Source: Bifidobacterium apousia
Lineage (GTDB): Bacteria; Actinomycetota; Actinomycetes; Actinomycetales; Bifidobacteriaceae
Length of the DNA stretch: 64,000 bases
Assembly: GCF_007559275.1 (NCBI RefSeq)
Contig: NZ_VMHK01000001.1
Span: forward strand, 310,001-374,000
Direction of reading: 5' to 3'
This document shows, piece after piece, positions 1 through 8,500 of this stretch (position 1 is the first letter of the stretch; every line of letters begins with the position of its first letter). Position numbers and translations under genes: made by a program. The notes beneath the pieces were generated by a model. That model did not search any database and was not told where the DNA came from. It was given only the letters and a program-made list of their open reading frames with translations.

Positions 1-398
1 GGCAGGCTGGTCAGCTCCTCCATGGTCTGGGGAACTTTGCCGCCATAGTCCTCAGTCAGCATCAGGGAGAGCCCCAAGAGGTGGCGGGCCTTGGCATGGT
101 AGAAACCCACTGGGTGGATGATGGCCTCCAGCTCGGCCGGCTGGGCCTGGGCCATGGCCGCAGGGTCTGGATAGCGCTCGAAGAGTTCGGGGGTCACCGA
201 GTTGACCCGCTTGTCGGTGGTCTGGGCGCTTAGGACCGTGGCCACCAGCAGTTCGAAGGGGTTGCGGAAGTGCAGGGCGCAGACCGCCTCGGGAAAGACC
301 TGGCAGAGGATGCGGTACTCCTCGTGCATGCGGGTCAGGCGCCGGGCCTTGCTCTCCCTGCCTTGGCGGTGCTGTTGATTGGATGATGCATCAGTCAC
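1..398 (-). CDS. nth: Endonuclease III (partial, C-terminus beyond the left edge)
   Basis: DNA glycosylase/AP lyase that removes oxidised pyrimidines in base-excision repair. Reading the minus strand from a GTG at 398, the first residues are charged and are followed by the family core: a stretch reading [20 protein letters not shown], then TTDKRVN, and later [16 protein letters not shown], which matches the helix-hairpin-helix glycosylase fold of Nth. About 132 codons are present; the catalytic Lys/Asp region and the iron-sulphur cysteines lie outside the window. The GTG overlaps the last codons of the upstream glnR gene by eight bases, so the two are probably translationally coupled. The in-register ATG at 391 belongs to another frame. 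The family assignment is firm; the start is inferred. Confidence 0.88.
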   Translation of the reverse strand, partial: MTDASSNQQHRQGRESKARRLTRMHEEYRILCQVFPEAVCALHFRNPFELLVATVLSAQTTDKRVNSVTPELFERYPDPAAMAQAQPAELEAIIHPVGFYHAKARHLLGLSLMLTEDYGGKVPQTMEELTSL

Positions 399-1221
399 TA
401 TGATCGGTTTTCTTCTTCTTGGCATCTTTGGATTGTTCGGACTGGTTGTCATTGTGCCCGGCGGTGTCCGGTCCGCTTCCTGCATCTGTCGTGGCCTTGG
501 GGGCTTGGGCCGTTCGTGCCGATGAGGGCGGGTCGAACCGGTATCCCACATTGCGGACCGTGCCGATCAGATGCTCGTACTCGCTGCCCAGCTTGGCCCT
601 GAGCCGCCGCACGTGTACATCCACTGTCCTGGTGCCGCCGTAGTAGTCATAGCCCCAGACCTCCTGGAGGAGCTGGGCCCTGGTGAAGACCCTGCCTGGA
701 TGCTGGACCAGATATTTGAGCAGCTCGAACTCCTTGTAGGCCAGGTTGATGGGACGGCCGTGGATTCGGGCCGTGTAGCTTTCGGTATCCACAACCAGGT
801 CACCCGAGCGGACCTGGCCGGTAGGCACCTGCTCCTCCGCCTCTTCTGGCTGAGCATCGGGCTTGCGTGCCGGTGTCACGCGCTGACAGACCAAGCGCAG
901 CCGGGCCTCGACCTCGGCGGGCGATGCGGACTGAATGATCACATCAGCCACACCCCAGCTGGCATTGACCACGGTGAAGCCGCCCTCGCTCAGAATCAGG
1001 ATGATGGGCGTGGACAGGCCCGAGGCCCGGGTCAGGTTGCAGAGGGTCTTGGCCTCGGCCAGGTCGTCGCTGGCGTCGATCAGCAACACGGTGTCCTCGG
1101 GCATTCTTACCAGGGAGGCGGCATCCAGGGGCAGGACGCGCACCCGATGGGAGAGCAGGGCCAAGGCTGGCAGAACCGATGCCGGGTCCTCGGCGCAGGT
1201 CATCAAGGTCAGATCCGTCAC
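391..1221 (-). CDS. glnR: GlnR-type winged-helix response regulator
   Basis: Orphan OmpR/PhoB-family regulator, 276 residues with the start chosen here. The N-terminal receiver-like domain (about 1-120) carries the pattern typical of actinobacterial GlnR ([34 protein letters not shown], and later AEVEARLRL). The C-terminal winged helix (about 140-215) contains [39 protein letters not shown] and [10 protein letters not shown]. GlnR controls nitrogen assimilation in actinobacteria, normally without a partner kinase, and none is adjacent here. The upstream ATG at 1287 overlaps a TACAAT -10 box, so it should not be translated; GTG at 1221 has GAAGG seven bases upstream. The target genes in this species are unknown. 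Downstream it overlaps nth. Confidence 0.8.
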   Translation of the reverse strand: MTDLTLMTCAEDPASVLPALALLSHRVRVLPLDAASLVRMPEDTVLLIDASDDLAEAKTLCNLTRASGLSTPIILILSEGGFTVVNASWGVADVIIQSASPAEVEARLRLVCQRVTPARKPDAQPEEAEEQVPTGQVRSGDLVVDTESYTARIHGRPINLAYKEFELLKYLVQHPGRVFTRAQLLQEVWGYDYYGGTRTVDVHVRRLRAKLGSEYEHLIGTVRNVGYRFDPPSSARTAQAPKATTDAGSGPDTAGHNDNQSEQSKDAKKKKTDHSD

Positions 1222-1285
1222 GGGGGTACCTTCTTCCCTGTCCGTTCGTCCATAGCGGGGGTGGATTCGTTGAACAGTCGTCATC

Positions 1286-1291
1286 ATTGTA
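1286..1291 (-). promoter_or_regulatory. -10 box of the glnR promoter
   Basis: TACAAT on the minus strand, about 65 bases upstream of the proposed GTG start of glnR. No convincing -35 box is visible about 17 bases further upstream. Its position inside the longest reading frame is the main reason for choosing the shorter GlnR. Confidence 0.45.
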
Positions 1292-1351
1292 CAATCGGCC
1301 CGTCACAGAGGCTCCGAGTTCACAGGATGGCCTTGCCCTAGGATGTGACGT

Positions 1352-2047
1352 ATGGCTCCCCGACGGGGACAGGCAGGAGGACCCATGGCGCAGACCGGAA
1401 AAGAAACCCAGGATGGGCGCGCGCCCGCCCTGACGCAGCTGCTGGCCTTGGCGGCCCTGATTGTGCCGGGCCTGGCGACGGGCTTGCTGGCCGGACCCCG
1501 GGTCGCTCGATGGGTGCAGACCGTCCTGGTCCTGGTGCTGGCATTGGCCCTGTTGGCCGCCTGGCCCCTGGTGGGCAAAGGCATCCGACCTGGCCCTGAC
1601 CGAGCCATGTTCGGTCTGTTGACCTTGGTCGCTCTGGTGCCGGCCCTGGTGGTGCAGGGGGCTGGTGCCCTCTGGGCCTGGCTGTCGACTGCGGCATTCC
1701 TGCTGGCCCTCCTGGCCGTGTTTATGTTTGCTCGGCAGATGCTGCGTCGGGACAGGCGGATGGTCATCCGCGGCATTGCTGCAACCGCCATGGACGGGGT
1801 GACCGCCGTCGCCGCCTCGGGGTGGGTCTTCCTGCCGGAGCTGGTCAGAGGCCTGCATCCTGACCTGATGCTGATCCTGGTGGTGCTTGTGGCCTTGCTG
1901 CTGCTGGTCGGGCTCATGACCTCGGGCTATCGCTGGGCCCAGGAGGCAGCTGATCGGCGTGGGGCCCTTGGTCTGGCGCTGATGTCGGTTCTTCTGGCCG
2001 GGTCCATCGTGGTTCTGGCTGTCGTGGTCGTGCAGACGACGTTCTGA
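1352..2047 (+). CDS. Integral membrane protein of unknown function
   Basis: A 231-residue protein that is almost entirely hydrophobic after a short basic/polar N-terminus, with about six membrane spans (first near residues 27-47, last near 205-228) and a short cytoplasmic loop rich in Arg (RRDRRMVIR). I recognise no catalytic motif or transporter signature. It is divergent from glnR and converges on mntP with one base between the stop codons. Two starts compete: ATG 1352, seven bases after TAGGAT (1339-1344), which fits the leaderless arrangement seen repeatedly in this window; and ATG 1385, preceded by AGGAGG at a tight four-base spacing. Function unknown. Confidence 0.7.
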   Translation: MAPRRGQAGGPMAQTGKETQDGRAPALTQLLALAALIVPGLATGLLAGPRVARWVQTVLVLVLALALLAAWPLVGKGIRPGPDRAMFGLLTLVALVPALVVQGAGALWAWLSTAAFLLALLAVFMFARQMLRRDRRMVIRGIAATAMDGVTAVAASGWVFLPELVRGLHPDLMLILVVLVALLLLVGLMTSGYRWAQEAADRRGALGLALMSVLLAGSIVVLAVVVVQTTF

Positions 2048-2048
2048 G

Positions 2049-2612
2049 TCAGGCATTCATCAGGTGATCCAGAAGGATCTGGATGCCCATGACGATCAGA
2101 ATGATGCCGCCGGCGATTCTGGAAGGTTTGCGCCAGCGTGACCCGACAGCGTATCCGATGCGCAGCCCCAGAATGGAGGCTGCAGCCGTCACCAGCCCAA
2201 TGACCAGTGCGGACAGCCAGATGTTGATGCCCAGCAGGGCCAGGCCTGCCCCCACGCCGAATGAGTCGATGCTGGTGGCGATGGCTGCGGGGAGCATCTG
2301 CCGCCAGGAGAAGCTCTCCTCGCCGTTCGCTCCCTCCTCCTCGCCGTAGACGCCCTCGCGGATCATGTTGACCCCGATGGCTGAAAGGATGCCGAAGATA
2401 ATCCAGTGATCCACGGCGGCCAAAGAGTCCTGCAGCATGGAGGCGGCGAAGTACCCTAGCAAGGGCAGCAGAGTCTGGAATCCGCCGAACCAAAGTCCGA
2501 CCAGCCAATGATGGCGCGCCCGCAGTCGGTCCACGGACAGCCCCTTGCTGATGGAGACAGCGAAGGCATCAGAAGATACACCTAAAGCGATAAACAACAA
2601 TCTCAAAAACAC
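2049..2612 (-). CDS. mntP: Manganese efflux pump MntP
   Basis: A 187-residue membrane protein of the MntP (YebN/DUF204) family, which exports Mn(II). The two inverted repeat halves are visible: the first begins LFIALGVSSDAFAVSISKGL with the conserved Asp of the transport site, the second contains ATSIDSFGVGAGLALLGI with the matching Asp. Six membrane spans are expected and the length is normal. The start is GTG, with AAGGA five bases upstream. It has its own promoter (2775-2803) and an unusually long, structured leader of about 155 bases. It is convergent with the membrane protein gene to its left and lies downstream of higA on the same strand. Confidence 0.9.
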   Translation of the reverse strand: MFLRLLFIALGVSSDAFAVSISKGLSVDRLRARHHWLVGLWFGGFQTLLPLLGYFAASMLQDSLAAVDHWIIFGILSAIGVNMIREGVYGEEEGANGEESFSWRQMLPAAIATSIDSFGVGAGLALLGINIWLSALVIGLVTAAASILGLRIGYAVGSRWRKPSRIAGGIILIVMGIQILLDHLMNA

Positions 2613-2768
2613 GGCATTCCTTGAAAGGGTTCATCCCCGGTGGGATGGGCCTCGACCAGGTCTCCTCAAACCCGCCTACGCCTCGGGAGCGTCGAGCGCG
2701 GAACTGCCGATTGGTGTCGGCTTTGAATTCGTTGAATGCCGTTCACATGCTACGCCATAACAATATGG
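2613..2768 (-). promoter_or_regulatory. Structured 5' leader of mntP
   Basis: About 155 transcribed bases precede the mntP start if the promoter at 2775-2803 is right. Read on the minus strand it holds several short hairpins: GCCGA/TCGGC with a CACCAA loop, ACGC/GCGT, and a GGGTT/AACCC stem that encloses two more hairpins (GACC/GGTC and CATCCC/GGGATG). mntP leaders in other bacteria carry the manganese-sensing yybP-ykoY riboswitch; I do not see its GGGGAGUAG-type core here, so this is either a divergent member, another kind of control, or plain untranslated RNA. Confidence 0.35.
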
Positions 2769-2774
2769 ACATAG

Positions 2775-2803
2775 ATTTTACCTGTCAGCGCTGTGATAAT
2801 CAA
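2775..2803 (-). promoter_or_regulatory. mntP promoter
   Basis: Minus-strand TTGATT (2798-2803) and TAAAAT (2775-2780) separated by exactly 17 bases, a good vegetative promoter. A perfect seven-base inverted repeat CCTGTCA/TGACAGG straddles the spacer and could serve as an operator or as a weak terminator for the upstream higBA transcript. Confidence 0.6.
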
Positions 2804-2829
2804 GCATGACAGGCTGTCCGATCGGCCCC

Positions 2830-3147
2830 TTAGTGAGCCACGGTCACAGTCAGACTGCCCCCTGCCGCATGGACGGCGCTGATGACCGTGCTCAGCGCCG
2901 GATCCCCCTGATTGCTCAGGGCCTTGTAGATGCCCGACCGGGATCGGTCGGCATCAGAGGCGATGGCGCTCATATGCCTCTGTGCTCGCGCCACCTCGCC
3001 GAGTGCATCTGCGATGATTGCAGCCCCTTGCCGAGAGGTTTCGGCCTTGTCGGCCTCCTCCATGGCAACCTGCAGGTAGCGGACGGCTGTTTGTTCGGTA
3101 TGTATATGGTCGCCTGCATGGAATTCCCTGATCTTCAACGTCATCAC
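2830..3147 (-). CDS. HigA-type antitoxin of a type II toxin-antitoxin pair
   Basis: A 105-residue protein of the 'addiction module antidote' family with a small helix-turn-helix: conserved elements are AIIADALGEVARAQRHMS, then DRSRSGIYKAL and DPALSTVISAVHAAGG, where the recognition helix and the C-terminal capping segment lie. It should bind and silence the adjacent RelE-like toxin and repress the shared promoter. It lies 45 bases downstream of the toxin gene, in toxin-first order as in HigBA loci. Start: GTG 3147 or the next codon ATG 3144; AAGGA sits seven or ten bases upstream, respectively. Confidence 0.82.
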   Translation of the reverse strand: MMTLKIREFHAGDHIHTEQTAVRYLQVAMEEADKAETSRQGAAIIADALGEVARAQRHMSAIASDADRSRSGIYKALSNQGDPALSTVISAVHAAGGSLTVTVAH

Positions 3148-3192
3148 GACTCTGTCCTTAATATGGTCCGTTTGTTGCCCATCTGGATGCTG

Positions 3193-3510
3193 TCAGCTCT
3201 CGAGATATGACTTCCACAGATGTTTTGCCCGGTCTATGTCCCTCTTCTGGTGAGTCTTGCTGCCGCCGCAAAGCAGCAACACGACCTGTTTGTTCTTCAG
3301 TCCGAAGTAGGTGCGGTAACCCGGACCATTGTGAAAACGCATTTCAAATATGCCTTCTCCCACAGTCTTCCAGTCGCCTAAAAGGTGTCCGGATCGTTTT
3401 ACTTGTTCCCATCGGTGTAGGATGCGGGCTGCCGACTGAGTGTCTTTCAATTCATCAATCCACCGGCTGAATTCCTCAGTCTCCAGTACCTCAATGATGG
3501 ATAAGGGCAT
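3193..3510 (-). CDS. HigB/RelE-type toxin
   Basis: A 105-residue toxin of the RelE/ParE superfamily ('addiction module killer protein'). Visible signatures are EEFSRWIDELKD near the N-terminus, then GDWKTVGEGIFEMRFH and the hallmark LLLCGGSKTHQKRDIDRA near the C-terminus, which includes the basic residues used by RelE-like mRNA interferases. It precedes its antitoxin gene on the same transcript. ATG 3510 has GAGGGG upstream; an ATG at 3558 lies at the expected transcription start and is therefore unlikely. Whether the toxin cleaves ribosome-bound mRNA here is inferred from the family. Confidence 0.82.
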   Translation of the reverse strand: MPLSIIEVLETEEFSRWIDELKDTQSAARILHRWEQVKRSGHLLGDWKTVGEGIFEMRFHNGPGYRTYFGLKNKQVVLLLCGGSKTHQKRDIDRAKHLWKSYLES

Positions 3511-3563
3511 GGTGTCGCTTTCCCCTCTTATTTCGAGAAGATGCGTCCCATTCCCCACAAGAA

Positions 3564-3592
3564 AGTGTACACTACAGTGTACATTGCAACAA
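3564..3592 (-). promoter_or_regulatory. Promoter and palindromic operator of the toxin-antitoxin operon
   Basis: Minus-strand TTGTTG (3587-3592) and TACACT (3564-3569) with a 17-base spacer. A perfect palindrome with eight-base arms, TGTACACT-AC-AGTGTACA (3566-3583), covers the -10 box and most of the spacer. This is the expected position for autorepression by the antitoxin. Confidence 0.7.
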
Positions 3593-3650
3593 TTGCTTAT
3601 GACACCTGAATGTCGAGTGATTCGCGAATTCTGTAGTCAGTTTTCGAGTA

Positions 3651-4295
3651 CTACTGATCCTGGTAGGTGACGGCATAGAACTCACCGTTCTGGAAGCGCG
3701 CCATGTATACATCGCTGACCTTGTCTATGCCCTGCTTGGCCAGTTGCTCGTTGAGCCAGTCCTCGTCCCGTCCCATGGTATCCAGCACGTCCGGATTGAC
3801 CCGTCCGTCCATGACCACCGGATAGCGCACGTCCTTGTCACCCTCGGAGATGATGGTCAGGCTGCCGTTCTGCTCGACGATGCCCCGTTTGACATCGCGG
3901 ATGTCGTTGATGCCCTTGGTGCGCAGCTTGAAGTCCACCTCCTTGGCCGTCAGGTTGACCTTGAGACAATTTTGTACCAGCAGCTTGCCGTTCTTGATGA
4001 TGGTGACCGGTTCGCCGTCGATGTACTTGCCTACCGTGTGGATATGGGTCTTGGCATATCGGGTGATGAGGATCAGCGCCGCCCATATCAGCAGAATGAC
4101 GATGTACTGGGCCATGGAGATGCTATCGCTGTAGATGACCCCGCCGATGATGCCGCCCAGGACGTAGTTCTGCAGCTGGTCCATGGGCGAGGTGGGCGCC
4201 AGATTCCCCTTGCCGGTCACATTGATGAGCAGGGTGATGAAGAGCAGTCCGACGATCAGCTTCAGGGCCACGTTGACGTAGAAATTGATATCCAT
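3651..4295 (-). CDS. DUF421 (YetF-type) membrane protein
   Basis: A 214-residue protein with about three N-terminal membrane spans (roughly 8-28, 45-60 and 65-83) followed by a cytosolic domain. Family markers are LLINVTGKGNLAPTSPMDQL, GGIIGGVIYSDSIS, the VGKYIDGEPVTIIKNGKLL segment and a C-terminal tail with DVYMARFQNGEFYAV. DUF421 proteins occur in many Gram-positives, often next to a DUF3290 protein, as here; the start lies three bases after the DUF3290 stop. Molecular function is not established. Confidence 0.85.
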   Translation of the reverse strand: MDINFYVNVALKLIVGLLFITLLINVTGKGNLAPTSPMDQLQNYVLGGIIGGVIYSDSISMAQYIVILLIWAALILITRYAKTHIHTVGKYIDGEPVTIIKNGKLLVQNCLKVNLTAKEVDFKLRTKGINDIRDVKRGIVEQNGSLTIISEGDKDVRYPVVMDGRVNPDVLDTMGRDEDWLNEQLAKQGIDKVSDVYMARFQNGEFYAVTYQDQ

Positions 4296-4298
4296 GGG

Positions 4299-4745
4299 TC
4301 ACTCTCCGATCACGGTGATGTCTGGGTGGTACAGGTCGGCGCGCTGCAGCAGGAACTCGGAGCCGGAGCTGTTGAATACCAGGGTGTAGTAGCCCTTGGG
4401 GGTCTTGATGATCATGTCATTGTTGCGCGAGGTGTCGTTGATGCTGATCTGCTCAGGGTTGACCTTGAGCTTGGCGGCGGACTTGTCGATGACCGTGGTC
4501 AGCTGACCGCTCTGCAGGCTGGCTGTGCGCAGATTGGTGTAGTCGCTGTACTGGATGGCCGCCGCCAGCAGAAGCAGGGTGGCCAGGATGATGGACAGAT
4601 CCTTGTACTTATGGTTCCAACGGTGGCGGGAGTACATGAACAGGAAGAAGAGAAAGGCCAGGGCCAGAACGACGACCACGATGATCCTGATCATGGTCCA
4701 GTTGGTCTGCCCGCCCTTGAGGTATTGGTATGTATAGAAAGTCAT
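4299..4745 (-). CDS. DUF3290 membrane protein
   Basis: A 148-residue protein beginning MTFYTYQYLKGG, with two membrane spans (about 19-40 and 52-72) and an extracytoplasmic or cytosolic C-terminal domain (about 75-148) that includes INDTSRNNDMIIKTPKGYYT. It matches the DUF3290 family. ATG 4745 has AGGAG a few bases upstream and longer in-frame extensions look non-coding. It forms a two-gene unit with the DUF421 gene, suggesting a membrane complex of unknown role. Confidence 0.82.
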   Translation of the reverse strand: MTFYTYQYLKGGQTNWTMIRIIVVVVLALAFLFFLFMYSRHRWNHKYKDLSIILATLLLLAAAIQYSDYTNLRTASLQSGQLTTVIDKSAAKLKVNPEQISINDTSRNNDMIIKTPKGYYTLVFNSSGSEFLLQRADLYHPDITVIGE

Positions 4746-4827
4746 AGCCGCTCCTGCCCTTGCGCGCGCACCCGCAATTCGCAATCGTAGACGGCCAGGC
4801 GCTTTTTGGGAGGATTTGGGCATGCAA

Positions 4828-4867
4828 AACCCCGGTTCGGATGCTCGATTGAGCCCTTGCCGGGGTT
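4828..4867 (-). terminator. Hairpin after ppa
   Basis: Inverted repeat AACCCCGG/CCGGGGTT around a 24-base loop that contains a second small hairpin (GCTC/GAGC). On the minus strand the descending arm is followed by TTTTGC. It separates ppa from the DUF3290-DUF421 pair. Confidence 0.55.
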
Positions 4868-4895
4868 GTTGCGACCGCTGGGCGGCCTTGAAAGG

Positions 4896-5387
4896 TCAGT
4901 GCTGGGCGGCCAGGCGCTGGCGTGCAGCCTTGATCTGGGTCTCAGCGGCCTCGGCGTTGGTCCAGTAGTCGCCGGGCATGACCTCCTTGCCGGGCTCCAG
5001 GGCCTTGTACTGCTCGAAGAAGTGCTTGATCTCCTGCTTGTGGAAGTCGGAGACGTCGTCGATGTCCTTGATAGCGTCGAAGCGGACGTCGGCGGGCACG
5101 CAAAGGACCTTGTCGTCCCCGCCAGCCTCGTCGACCATGTGGTAGAGACCCACGGCGCGGCATTCGACGATGCAGCCCGGGAAGACCGAATCGGGAATCA
5201 TGACCAGGGCATCCAGGGGATCGCCGTCCTCGCCCAGGGTGCCGTCGATGTAGCCGTAGTCGTCGGGGTAGCCCATGGAGGTGAAGAGGGTGCGGTCCAG
5301 CCTGATGTGGCCGCTGTCGTGGTCCATCTCATACTTGTTGCGGGAGCCCCGGGGGATCTCGACCAACACGTCGAATGTCTCTGCCAT
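4896..5387 (-). CDS. ppa: Inorganic pyrophosphatase
   Basis: Soluble family I pyrophosphatase of 163 residues that hydrolyses PPi from biosynthetic reactions. Visible are the N-terminal VLVEIPRGSRNKYEMDH segment, the metal-binding signature GEDGDPLDALVMIP, and KDIDDVSDFHKQEIKHFFEQYK near the end. Length is normal for family I enzymes. ATG 5387 has AAGGAG eight to nine bases upstream; longer in-frame starts lack support. It is transcribed alone, ending at the hairpin downstream. A GTATG-AGA-CATAC palindrome lies upstream near 5425-5440 and may overlap the promoter. Confidence 0.95.
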   Translation of the reverse strand: MAETFDVLVEIPRGSRNKYEMDHDSGHIRLDRTLFTSMGYPDDYGYIDGTLGEDGDPLDALVMIPDSVFPGCIVECRAVGLYHMVDEAGGDDKVLCVPADVRFDAIKDIDDVSDFHKQEIKHFFEQYKALEPGKEVMPGDYWTNAEAAETQIKAARQRLAAQH

Positions 5388-5544
5388 TGTCCTGTCTCCT
5401 TTTCGGTCTGGACGGCATAGGTATGTCTCATACACAGCATAACCGTCCCGGGGCACATTCGACCACAGTGCTTCGCTGACGCTCACGCCTGTTCGGCGGC
5501 CGCTCATACTCGATTCATGGGGTGGGCGAAGAGTGAGGACAAGT

Positions 5545-8500
5545 ATGAACAAGCGCAGATGGAAGGGTCTGCTGGCGGCCTTGGCTGCACTGGCGGCCCT
5601 TGTCGGCCCGGCGGCCCCCGCCATGGCTGGCGGCGGACCAGGACATTCCGGCGGCGGTGCTGAAGGCAATGGTCGGTTTTGGCAGGGCTGGACCTACAAG
5701 GATGACGATCAGGGCTCCTTCGGCGGCTATGAGATAGGCAGCATCGACAGAGCCTTCTCCACGATGGGGATTGTCGATGGCGGCAATGCCACTACTGCTC
5801 GGGTCAAACGCCAGGCTCTGAATGAGGCCAACGGCAACTGCCAGGCACGCTTCAACGAGGCCCATGCCGACCAATCCGGACAGGGCCACTGCCGGGTGAC
5901 CGGCGTGGGTGTGGTCACGGGCTACCGCGGCTCTCAGCGGGTCTTCGATGGGGTCAGCATGGCCATCCATAGCATATGGATGGACAACTGGCGAAGCCAG
6001 GTGGCCAACCGTACCTTCAGCAACCGAGGGGTGACCTATCGTACCGGCGAACCTTTTTGGGACCAGCCTGGAGACAGCCTGGACAAGTTCGCCGACCTGT
6101 ACGCCGGCAACGAGCACGGCATCTCCCTGGTGGTCTTCATGCTCAATGACTATGAGCCCAAACCTGCTGATCTGCCACCAAACCCGCCCGATAAGAAAGT
6201 GGATCCTGGCACCAGCGCGGATGGTATGGCCAACCGCACCCGCATCGAGACAGGAACCGGTCGAGGCGGCCGTGAGTTGACCTTCAGCGATGTCTTCGAT
6301 CCCCAAGGCAAGCAGTACCATATCGGCGGGCAGAAGGTCAAAGACCTGACCAGCGGTGAGGATCTGACCAGCAAATTCACTTTCAACACCGCCGATGGGA
6401 GCAGACCGCCCGGCAATAGGGCTACAGCCACCTGGAAGGGCGGGGCTCTGCCCGAGGAGCATCAATGGGCATGGCAGCTGGACGTGACCGTCGAGCAGCC
6501 GGACATTGGGGTCATATTGGACTCTGGAAAAGTGCATTGGAAGGGCAGCGTCCGTCAGGTTGACCAGTCGACCCCTGAGCGCCGCACTCCCACTTGGAAG
6601 CCCAGTCCCGACAAATCCTGGATTCTGCACGATCCCGCCACCGGGCTCTGGAAGGCAGTCGTTGACCCTCAATGGACCAACAAAACTGGTGGCGACGGAC
6701 GTGCCTTTCTGGACGGCGACAGAGTGGGATCGGTGGTCAACGCCACTGTTGAAGCCCATCTGATCGAAGCGCCTAAGGTTTTCGCTTTGGCTGACGACTG
6801 GAGCGCTGCCGACTATCTGGTTGATCAGGATGGCGCTCGGGCTATTCGCATCTTCGAGGCCAAGGCCAAGGCGGATGCCGATGGGCACTACCGCCGCAGC
6901 AGCATCGAGGACATTGTGGACAAGGGCAGGGATGTGACCGACCGTTTCGAGATCAGCGTGACCGGCACCCGGGCGCGGGCACAGGCCAAAAGCGGATGGC
7001 TGAACGGTCTCAAGGGGATGGAGGACCCCAGGCAGGTCACCATGCTGGTTCCCTTTACGGTTCGCTTTGCCAATGGCGGCGGTGCAGCCAAGGTTCGCAA
7101 GGACCTGGGCGGAACACCTGACCAGGAACTGACCTTTTGCAAGGCCCCGAAAGGCCATGGCAGCCAGGGCGCGGCGCTGACCAACTCAGGCTCCCAGACA
7201 GTCAATACGCAGAGCGTGCAGACCAATGAGCCGGGCATCTGCGGATATCTGCCTCCGGTACGCAAGGATGTCATCTCGGAGGCCGGTCAAGGCGGGGAGC
7301 AGGCCAGCGTTGACGGCAAGGTGGTCTTTCCTGGCCAGCGGTTGGAGTATCAGTTGGATACCCAGCCGAGCCTGCCCGACAACCTGGCCTATCCTGTCAA
7401 ATCGATCATTCTGACTGATGTCTACGACCGCTGGTTTTTGCCTGACAAGCAGACTCTTGAGGTGACTGATCTGCAGAGCGGCGATGTCATCGCCAAGACC
7501 GGATACGCCACAAAGTGGAAGGACAAGGAGCACAGCCTGCGGGTGACCATCACCGACCCCACCCGGATCAGCCAGTGGCGTGCCGGGGGCAACCCCAGAA
7601 TCCGCCTGCGCTTTGAGGGCACAGTCGATCCCAAGGCCCCAACGGATCATCGGGTGGGCAATCAGTGGGTGCTGACACTGAACAACTCATTGACCCCCTC
7701 CAACCAGGTGAGCAATCCGCCAGCCGACTTCCATCCCTCAAAGAGCGATGTCAGCGCGCATGATCCAGGCGTCAGCATCGATGGCAAGGTGCTGTTCATA
7801 GGCGACCAAGGGGCCTACCGGATTAGTCTGGACGCCCGTCACAAAGACATCGCCTATCCTGTTTGGCGGCTGGGTATGACGGATGCCTACGACGCTCGGC
7901 ACCTGGATATCAATTCCAAACGTATCGAAGTTCTGGGCTCCGACGGCCGCGATTACACCAAGGCTTTCAATATCCAGGTGGAAAACGGCGTAGTGCTGGC
8001 CTTTGCCAAAACTGTGGATACCTATGTTCCGGCCACCGGCGTGACCCTCAAAGGGGATCCCCAACCAGCTGATCTGGCTGCCTATGCTGCTGCACGAGGT
8101 CATAATCCTCTCAGAGAGCCGGCTATTGACCAAGGGCTGTTGGGCCGAACCTACGATCTGATCCTGCCCTACACGGTCATCCGTGCAGAATCAGGTCACG
8201 TAGTACGTAACCAAGCGACCCAGATCGTCAACGACCTGCATAAAGCGACCAACGTGGTTACCAATCCGGTCAAGTTGCTCAATCCCGCCAAGGATGTGGT
8301 GGTCGCCGTGGGCGGGAAAAGCGCACATGGCAGCAGCATCTACCGCGATCGGCTCTTCCTCTATCGCCTGGACTCAAGTCTGCTGCCGGCCGGACGGGCT
8401 TACCCGCAAGTGAAAACCTGGCGGATTGAGGATCGGCTGGATCCTACGGTGGATCAGTTCACTGGCCATTGGGCCGTCTACGCAACCCAGGACCTTTACG

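Noticed and set aside
571-1341. Plus-strand 256-residue frame opposite glnR
   Set aside because: It is the mirror of the glnR coding sequence and has no recognisable motif.
2613-2768. Canonical yybP-ykoY manganese riboswitch upstream of mntP
   Set aside because: The GGGGAGUAG-type core and its partner are not present in the leader; kept only as an unexplained structured leader.
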